A stretch of DNA of 64,000 nt. It comes from Marsupella aquatica (lineage: Eukaryota > Marchantiophyta). This document shows, piece after piece, positions 56,449 through 64,000 of this stretch. The stretch spans positions 11,470,001 through 11,534,000 of the forward strand of contig OZ316891.1 of assembly GCA_973895155.1 (NCBI GenBank), given 5' to 3'. A program made the translations under genes and the position numbers. The first letter of the stretch is position 1. Each line of letters starts with the position of its first letter. Under the pieces are notes generated by a model that saw only the letters and a program-made list of their open reading frames with translations, ran no database searches and was not told where the DNA came from.

Positions 56449-59400
56449 ATGACTGCCGGCAGTCGACGTGGTAATATGGCGCCGCAGCCCGGTATGAATA
56501 CTGTCCACTTTTTAATGTCAGCGTGCCACATGCTCAACGAATTTTATGACACCGCTTCGACCAATTGGGGGCCAGAGATTTTTGCTCAGTCGGTTTTGGT
56601 GGATGAAAGAGGGTTCATATATTAGTCAGGTGTCATCGAAGGTTATGTCTGACTTAATGATCACAAGAGCTGGGCTTGTTGGCTTTCGAGGTTGTCACTT
56701 CTGTGCAGTGTACGGTTTCTGTGGCCTGTTGCCGCGTGTCTCTTGTCCATCTTGGCGTTTGCAGTGGATTGACTTTACACATTTGATGTGTCTTCAGAGG
56801 TCGACATACGTCAAATTATTCAAGACGCTCAGAATAGGTGGCTCCGGCCTGCGGAAGTATGTGAGATTTTGCGTAACTACAAGCTGCACAATTTTAAGCT
56901 GAATCCAGTGCCACCCACAACTCCTCAAAGTAAGTAATTAAGTCAAAGTCTTGGGTTCTTTTTCTGGGAGAGAAATGGAGATAATCCTTCTTGAGAACAA
57001 CTTTCAAGACAATCCAGTAGGGTGGATGATGTTGTAACCTCAAGGGCTTTTCGTTGTTAGCATTCTCATGTGTCTGGCACTAGTATCAGATTTAGCACTG
57101 TGTGTACTTTGTTCGCAGTAGTTAAGTTGATGAGCTACTTTTATTCGCGATTACCTTTCGAAGAGGTTCTGAGAAGACGCTGTTGTACTTTTTGGTTCTA
57201 TTCAGGTGGCTCTCTGTTTCTTTTTGACCGAAAAACTCTCCGATATTTTCGGAAAGATGGCCACAACTGGCGCAAGAAAAAAGACGGGAAAACTGTCAGA
57301 GAGGCTCATGAACGCTTAAAGGTAGAAGTCCCTGTCCCCCATATGGACTGCTTCAAAATAACAGATTCTTCTCTTTTCCTAGCTTGTTATGGTGAGTGTT
57401 GGATTTCGCTGTAGACGCTTGATGGAACCATTTGATAGGACGATTATCCAAGTCAATGTGGAAATTCCTGCTACTTCGTAATACAGGATATTCTGTTCTC
57501 CGAATTTTATGACCAGGGCTTCTAACTTCAAGATGCTTTGGTGTACAGGCAGGGAGCATCGATGTGCTTCATTGCTATTATGCACATGGAGAGGACAATC
57601 CAAATTTTCAAAGGCGAGCATACTGGATGCTTGATCCGTAAGTATCCAAGTACGTGAACCTCCGCTAATTGGACTTTCAGGGTCGTCCAGATGGTGAGGA
57701 GTGGGAAGTAGAGGAAGTAGTCTGGAATCATAGCTCAAAGAAGAAGTAGATGGAAATCAGCAGTGTGTCAGGGTACAAATGAAGATATTGATCTTTGGAT
57801 CGGTCAAGTTTTCCATTATTTTTGTTCTCGGCGAGGGCTTTTAATTCAGCGAGTGTCAAGTCTGATTTACAATCAGCGTTCAATCCTAGCACGGAATTGT
57901 GGGAAGGTAAACATTCGCTTGAAATATGAGTTCAGTCTTGAGTTTCTTTAGGGATGTGATGAGAGCTTAAGTTGTGAACAACTAATCAATTTTTCCCCTG
58001 GTTTAGATGTTGAAACTTTTTGTCAGGACGGTTTTTGAAGTTTCCAACAAATTTATCTCGGACTCCATTTGATAGTCTTTGTATGTGTTTTTTTGGTGCA
58101 GTGCATATGAGCACATTGTCCTCGTTCATTACAGAGAAGTAACTGAGGTAGGTGTGCTTCCTTCTTTCTAGGCATGCCAGGGCCATTTATAATACACATC
58201 TTTCGTCAGTTCTTCTTCGAAGTGCGTTCTTGACGGTGTGGAGCTTTTCCAGGGGCATCGACTGTGTATACGCAACGTGCATGGTTACGGTACGACTGAG
58301 ACAACGTCAAATGCTGGGAGTCTTCACCCATTGCCTACTCAGCTACCTCCGTTTGGACCCAGCAGTGTGAATTCTCTGAGTGGTCCAACTTCCATCCCTA
58401 GTCCAGATACAGTAGAGATGCCAGGAAGTTCCCATTCACCAGAGTTAGAAGATGTGGACTCAGCAGAACCAGAGGAATTGGAAGAGGCAGTTGCGGAAAT
58501 TGCTGGCGATCCTACTAGTTTGCAACCATCACTGTTGGAGCAGCTGACAGACCGTCAACACGTAGCACCTATTCAGTCTTGGCAATCAGGGGGTTTAAGG
58601 AACACTAATAGCCTCGGGGGTATTGATGGGCCGGTGAACCCACATTTGTTTCCACCTCAGAAAGACTTTAAGCCACAATTTACTGATTTACAGAACCTTT
58701 CACAGCGAGCGCCTCCGATATCGAGTCGGTATCGAACTGGAGATGTGAATACTTTAAGTCGCTTTGCAGATATACTCGACAGTCCAGGTGGGGCATTGAG
58801 CCTGTTTCTTTGTCATCGCTGCTTTTGGCATAGCACGTAAAATCTAGAACTTTGCATATCATTCTGTGCATTTCTTGTGATCATGATGTGTAGAAATTTT
58901 CACTGGTTTTGTAATTTTTCATAATCTTCCGCCACGGACGTTCAGACGGTGATTGGTCAAATGTGCATTTCCTCGTTCCAGAGAAGTACATTGATGATTA
59001 CTGACATCTATACGTTGTCTATACAGGAACTTCTTACAATCTTCCACAGTCTTCTTCATCAAATTTGGATCTGTCAGGGTGGACTAATCTTCTGGAAAAT
59101 GGCCGAGGGAGTGGGGGACTGGGAAATGGCGGCGGAAATTTTGTGAAGTCTGAGTTGAACAGTCCCTCCGGTCCCTCTCCTTGGGAAGCAATGTTAGTCC
59201 AGGTCACTACTCCTAACTCTAGGAGGAATCTTCTTCAAGGAGCAGGATTGAATCCTGGGCTTGGCCAGTCCCCTCTTGGAAAAGATCAATCTCACACAAT
59301 GGGCGCAGATCTTTCACCCAAAGGAAAGGGAATTGTAGATGCATTGTCACCCAGAAATTTAGGTCGGGAGCCTCAGTCTGCCCTTGAAGCCGATTTGCGC

Positions 59401-62400
59401 GATGTTTCAGAGAAAATCGTACTGAAGGAAGCCGAAGAAAAGGCTAACCAGGTGAATATCGGTCACATTTGTCAGCAGGCCGCAAATTCGTAGTCTGTAA
59501 CTGACATATGGTGCCACTGACCGTTATTGTATCTAAACACAGCCTTTGACTTCGTTTGGTTTTGATATTATCTACTGTGCTGATCGGTCATTACCAACTG
59601 CAGGCAGCGCGAAATCGTTGGCAGACATTCTCAGATTCTCCCATACTAAATGATGCTAATCAACGCATACAAGCCCAGGTATGACGTGGGGCAGTCCTTG
59701 TTGATTTTTAGTTGACCTTATAGCGGGTCATTTGAACGACATTCTTTCCTCAGATTATGAAAACAGTAAATATTGTCCCCGAAGTTGGATCAAGTGGAAT
59801 TAGCTTGCTCATATTTCGCTAAATTTGCTGCAGTCTGGTGCCCAGCAAATTCAGGCGATGCCTTTTGGGGAGCCAGACACACTGGGTGCTCTCGTAAGAA
59901 GTGGTCAATCACAGCAAGATTCGAACTCTGTGAAACAAGAGAGACCATGGGCACCACAGCAGCAATCTCAGGGTGTCAAGAATCTTATTAATCAATATGA
60001 GCAAGGCCAGCAAAACTTACCACAACAGCAAGATCAAAAGCTGCAAGTGTCAGTGACTGCTCCTCAGCCGAACAACTTTGCGTTCTTGGACAACAATTTG
60101 TTCTCTCCCACGATTGAAAGTTTACTGAAGGATGTTCAGAGTGATGATTCTACCAACCTTGGGATCATGGAGAGCTACAAGAAGTTCGGTAGCTTTGGGA
60201 AACTAGATAGTTTTGGGCGATGGATGAATACAGCTGATGACATTACAGATATCCCGCCTATGTCTGGCACCTCCGGAAGCTTGTGGGATTCAGGGTATCA
60301 GGACGATACCATGTCAGGTGTTCCACAGCACATGGATGAAGGCAATAGCCCCTCACCTTCACTTTCGGAACAATTATTTAACATCATAGACATTTCGCCT
60401 GAGTGGGGTTCTTCGACCGAAGACACAAAGGTACTGCACTTTTCCAGGATGTGCCATTTATTTACGTCTGTTAACTTCATTCCTGGTATTCTTTTCGAAG
60501 AGAGTAGTGGCTTCGGTAAATCACCTTCCGGTGGACTAGTGCGGAGCCTTTCGCTTTTGAGGGCAATTAGTTTTTAAGTTTCTTGGAGAGAGAAGTGCAC
60601 CGCAGTCTCAGAAATTTTATTTGCAAACGGTATTTTTCTTCATCTTATGGATAGGTTTGCCAATATTCTGTTGTTGATTGTGAGATGGGGAGCGTCCCTG
60701 GGCTACATGACTGCAAGGGCAGGGCAGAAATTCCTTAGCACCCGGCGAGAATTCTGAATGACAAAACCTTTCATGTGCAGGTGATCATCTGTGGGTCCTT
60801 TATGCCAATGACGAACTATACAGATCACACCTGGTGTTGTATGTTTGGTGAGACAGAGGTCCCTGTCGAGATACTTGGAGAAGGTGTACTCCGTTGTAAA
60901 GCTCCTCCTCATAATCCGGGCGAATTGCCGCTTTACATCACTCGCAATGATAGACAAGCGTGTAGCCAAGTGCGTTCCTTCACGTATCGCTCACCCGAAA
61001 GTTCTTCTAAGGAGGTGATGCTATATGCTTCTGATGGTCAATCGGAAGGAGAAACCAAGGAGGAGTTACTGCTGAAAATTAGGTTGTCACGCATACTTCT
61101 AGGGCATACAAATCCAGTAACTAATAGTAGGATAGGGAACAGGATAGAGACATTTGAACCAAGGGACAATGAGGAATGGGTATCCCTTGAAGAGATGGTC
61201 AGGTATTGTCCCCTAGTAGAGGTGAAAGAGCAGTTGCTTCAGACTATCTTGAACCACAAGTTGAAAGAATGGCTGCAGGCCAAATCGAAATTGGATGATG
61301 GACGAGGGCCTAGGGTTCTTGACGATGGTGGTCAGGGAGTTCCCCATTTCTTGGCTGCATTAGGATATGATTGGTCCGTTGCACCACTTTTTGTTGGTCA
61401 GGAGGATCCTGATAAGGGTATTCCAATCAATTTCCGGGACAATGCCGGGTGGACGGCGTTGCACTGGGCAGCCAAATATGGAAGGTCAGTTAACAGTCAT
61501 CGCAATAGTGACTTCATCTTATTCTTTTTCTCTTCCAAATCTTCAGCAGGATATTACCTTGCCTTTGTCCAACTATCCTTATTTTAGAATATTTTCTGTG
61601 GCAGGGAGAAAACGGTGGTGGCCCTCCTCGATGCTGGTGCAACTCCCGTTCTGGGCTCGGATCCTACTCGTGCATGCCCAAGAGGTCTAACAGCAGCTGA
61701 CTTGGCATACGCTGGTGGCCATGGAGGAATAGCCGGGTTTTTGGCTGAGAAGTCGTTGACAGATCGATTGTCAGGCCTCACGTTGGGTGAGAGAGGGACA
61801 CTTATAAATGATCTAGACAAGATGTCAGCTGATATGGAGGGTGAGAAGGCAGTCGCCCAACTCTCTAGAAGAACTAGCATTGTGCGCAGTGTCCAGGTAG
61901 CAGAGGATCAGGTGAGATTGCGGACATCATTGGAAGCAGTGAGGAGCTCAACACATGCCGCGGCACTAATACAGTCAGCTTTCCGGCAACATTCCTTCCG
62001 CAGAAAAGCACAATTTGATCCTCTCGGTGATCAGGGAGGCTTTGATGAGTATGGCCTGACACCTGCGGAAATGCAGAATTTTGTGGCGGCTAGAAAGATT
62101 CAGCTGGCTTTCCGTGGTCATCATCAAAAGAATAAGATCAAGCAACATTTGGCTGCAATACGTATTCAGCAAAAGTTCCGGGGTTGGAAGGGACGAAAGG
62201 AGTTCATCAACATTCGACAGAGGATTATAAAACTCCAGGTTTCTGAATATTTCCTTCTCATCATCTTTGTTCAGTACTTTTCATGATAAGAAGCCCTGTA
62301 TGCAGAGGAATGGCATCCAGGCATCTTATTTTCTCCGGCTCCAGAACGTATTCGAGGCGTTGCTGAATTAGAAAAGGAACGAATCACGATTGGTCACTGA

Positions 62401-63368
62401 CTTTGCACATCTGAAAGAAGGTTATTTTGCGTATTTTTATTTTTAATCAGAGATAACCTAAAATCAAACATGGAGTGGTAGGGAAGGAGGCTAAGTACGA
62501 AGTCCTAGGACTTCAAGCGACTTTTACGGTTGCCTTAGGACGTTAACTATCTAAGTCTTCGTTGAGCGGAGAATCTACCGGGCATATTTCATTTTCGGGG
62601 AATGCTCCATTTTCTCTCTCCTGGTCCAAACATTGTCTGTTCTTATCAGCGTTGACTGCTGCTTATGATAGCGTTATTCTCTCGCCCAGGATTTAGTTCT
62701 TTAGGAGCTTACCCCTACTGACATTAAAAACTGAAATCAAACTGCACGGAATGATTATGACTTTGGCGTTGTGAGAGTGCTGAGCTTTTTTTTTACTATT
62801 GATTTCAGGCACATGTCCGAGGAAGATTGGTCCGTAACCACTACAGGAAGATAATATGGTCAGTCAGCATTGTGGAGAAGATAGTTCTTCGCTGGCTGAG
62901 GAAGCGGAAGGGTTTGAAGGGATTTAGGTCTGAAAAGATGGAACCAATTGTGGACAGTAACGAGGATTTAATCAAAGAAGGCCGAGCGATGCAGAAAGAG
63001 GCGGTCCAAGAAGAAGTTGAGAAAGTGTGCTTGATGGCACGCCAAAAATCTGATAGGGAGCAGTACACCCGTATGAGGGAAGAGGAGAGGCGGAGTAGTG
63101 CGAACAAGGTATGTTATCTTAGTGTTATCCTGTTTTACCTCTTAAAGCTCTCCTTTCAGAAGTATTAGGTGTTTCATGTTCTCCTGCGTGACTCATCCAT
63201 TTAGAAATTTCCGTGTAGCATGCAAAAGAAGAGGTCCATGTTATTCCTTTAGTCACAGCTGTGTGAGCACTGCTTGTTCTGAACAGCGATCTGATTCGAA
63301 TTCTGAATGTGCAGAGTGATTTGAATGATTTTTTGACGAGCTCCAGAGATTACATGGATGGTTCGTAA
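56449..63368 (+). CDS. CAMTA: CAMTA: calmodulin-binding transcription activator, 13 exons
   Basis: Exons: 56449-56491, 56798-56929, 57206-57321, 57549-57637, 58102-58147, 58253-58787, 59027-59451, 59604-59678, 59834-60430, 60781-61484, 61605-62238, 62809-63108, 63315-63368. All junctions are GT-AG and every phase agrees, giving about 1249 aa. The CG-1 DNA-binding domain (about 15-142) has AQNRWLRPAEVCEILRNY, GSLFLFDRKTLRYFRKDG, CYYAHGEDNPNFQRRAYW and HIVLVHYREV. After a Ser/Gln-rich middle come the TIG/IPT domain (about 687-755, MFGETEVPVEI), ankyrin repeats (about 870-965, GWTALHWAAKYGR) and IQ motifs (about 1030-1150, AALIQSAFRQ, ARKIQLAFRG, IRIQQKFRGW) next to the calmodulin-binding helix (IIWSVSIVEKIVLRWLRK). 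The protein binds CGCG-type promoter boxes and couples Ca2+/calmodulin to transcription, notably in cold and immune responses. The first exon (MTAGSRRGNMAPQP) fits in phase; the last short exon is the least certain. Confidence 0.93.
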
Positions 63369-64000
63369 AGTCAAACAATGTCGTAGAAACTCAATGTACA
63401 GAGGAAGCGGCAGTCCGTTGTAAGGTTTTGTCCAATTCCCCCAAATCAATGTTGATTATGGAAGTAGTGATTGAAAGTGGCACAGGTTGCCTAGGTCAAG
63501 CCTGTCCGTCTTTAAAAATGTAGATTCTGTAAGGATTCTTTGCCCTGTTTTGCTTCAGATAGTTAGTTATCCATCTTCCCGTTGGCAAGTCTTGCCTGGA
63601 GCCGAGCTTGGGCTTGAACCCAAGCCTATAGCGGAAGCTTTGAAGTAGTTGCCTTAGAGTCACAAATATCCCTCTCGAAGATGAAGTTACCTCCGTAGGG
63701 CAGAAGTAAGTTAGTTAGTCTTGTAATTTACGTATCTGGAATGTGGGGTGCCGGCCTTGCAGCAGCCCATGCTTTGCACCTGCGGTCCTTTCATACTGAT
63801 TGTCATTTACCGCAAAGAATCTCAGCACCCTCCTTGATAGTATTTGATCATCTCCTTCACTGCTGGTGATTATCATGTTCCAACTGGAGGGTACATTTGA
63901 ATGCATTAAAAAGTATACTTGATAATCTTTGCATTGTTCATCACAATGATGTGATATCTTTTTCATGTTAATGGCTTGAACTGCGAGACCCCTCTCTTGC
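63369..64000. other. CAMTA 3' flank
   Basis: Presumed 3' UTR followed by intergenic DNA to the window edge. No other gene is supported. A short inverted word (CTTGGGCTTGAACCCAAG) at about 63607-63624 could form a hairpin. Confidence 0.4.

Noticed and set aside
1-64000. CRISPR arrays, operons or bacterial mobile islands
   Set aside because: The window is plant nuclear DNA; the tandem repeats have no constant-repeat/unique-spacer structure.

Overview
The window is nuclear DNA from a land plant. Evidence: a complete CAMTA transcription factor gene (CG-1, TIG, ankyrin and IQ parts), an ATL-type RING-H2 gene, a plant-type F-box gene resembling Arabidopsis At5g39450, an EVE-domain gene, GT-AG introns, and plant-type PIF/Harbinger, Mutator-like and LINE remnants. 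Low gene density and heavy repeat load suggest a mid-sized to large genome. A non-flowering lineage (lycophyte, fern or bryophyte) is my guess; the sequence does not settle it.

Layout. 1-4.9 kb: a Helitron-like 3' end with a minisatellite, then sparse intergenic DNA. 4.95-7.6 kb: a six-exon F-box gene (+). 7.6-28 kb: a long gene-poor stretch with degenerate tandem repeats, a dispersed repeat pair, a 493-bp Mutator-like MITE, poly-C/poly-G tracts, a small foldback and a 5'-truncated LINE with a 12-bp target duplication. 28.3-31.5 kb: an ATL RING-H2 gene (+) and a single-exon EVE gene (-) in convergent orientation. 31.5-34.3 kb: fragmentary minus-strand coding signal (one LRR exon and the last two exons of an unrecognised gene). 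34.3-48.5 kb: gene-free, with copia-LTR-like remnants, a second Helitron-like end and a 720-bp Mutator-like MITE. 48.5-54.2 kb: a 78-bp minisatellite split by a 4.88-kb PIF/Harbinger transposon. 56.4-63.4 kb: CAMTA (+), 13 exons, about 1249 aa.

The most interesting object is the Harbinger element (49242-54119). Both ends and the TAA duplication are intact, and the flanks join back into one minisatellite unit. It carries a DDE transposase frame with two in-frame TGA codons, an intact Myb/SANT-like ORF with the NAM-associated C-terminal domain on the opposite strand, a third ORF of about 159 aa that I do not recognise, and six copies of CGCTAT near its ends. The third ORF and the Myb-like protein both contain SUMO-interaction-like motifs. 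The host genes are ordinary signalling and regulatory genes with no sign of an operon or cluster; CAMTA (calcium/calmodulin signalling), ATL and F-box (ubiquitin ligases) are simply neighbours.
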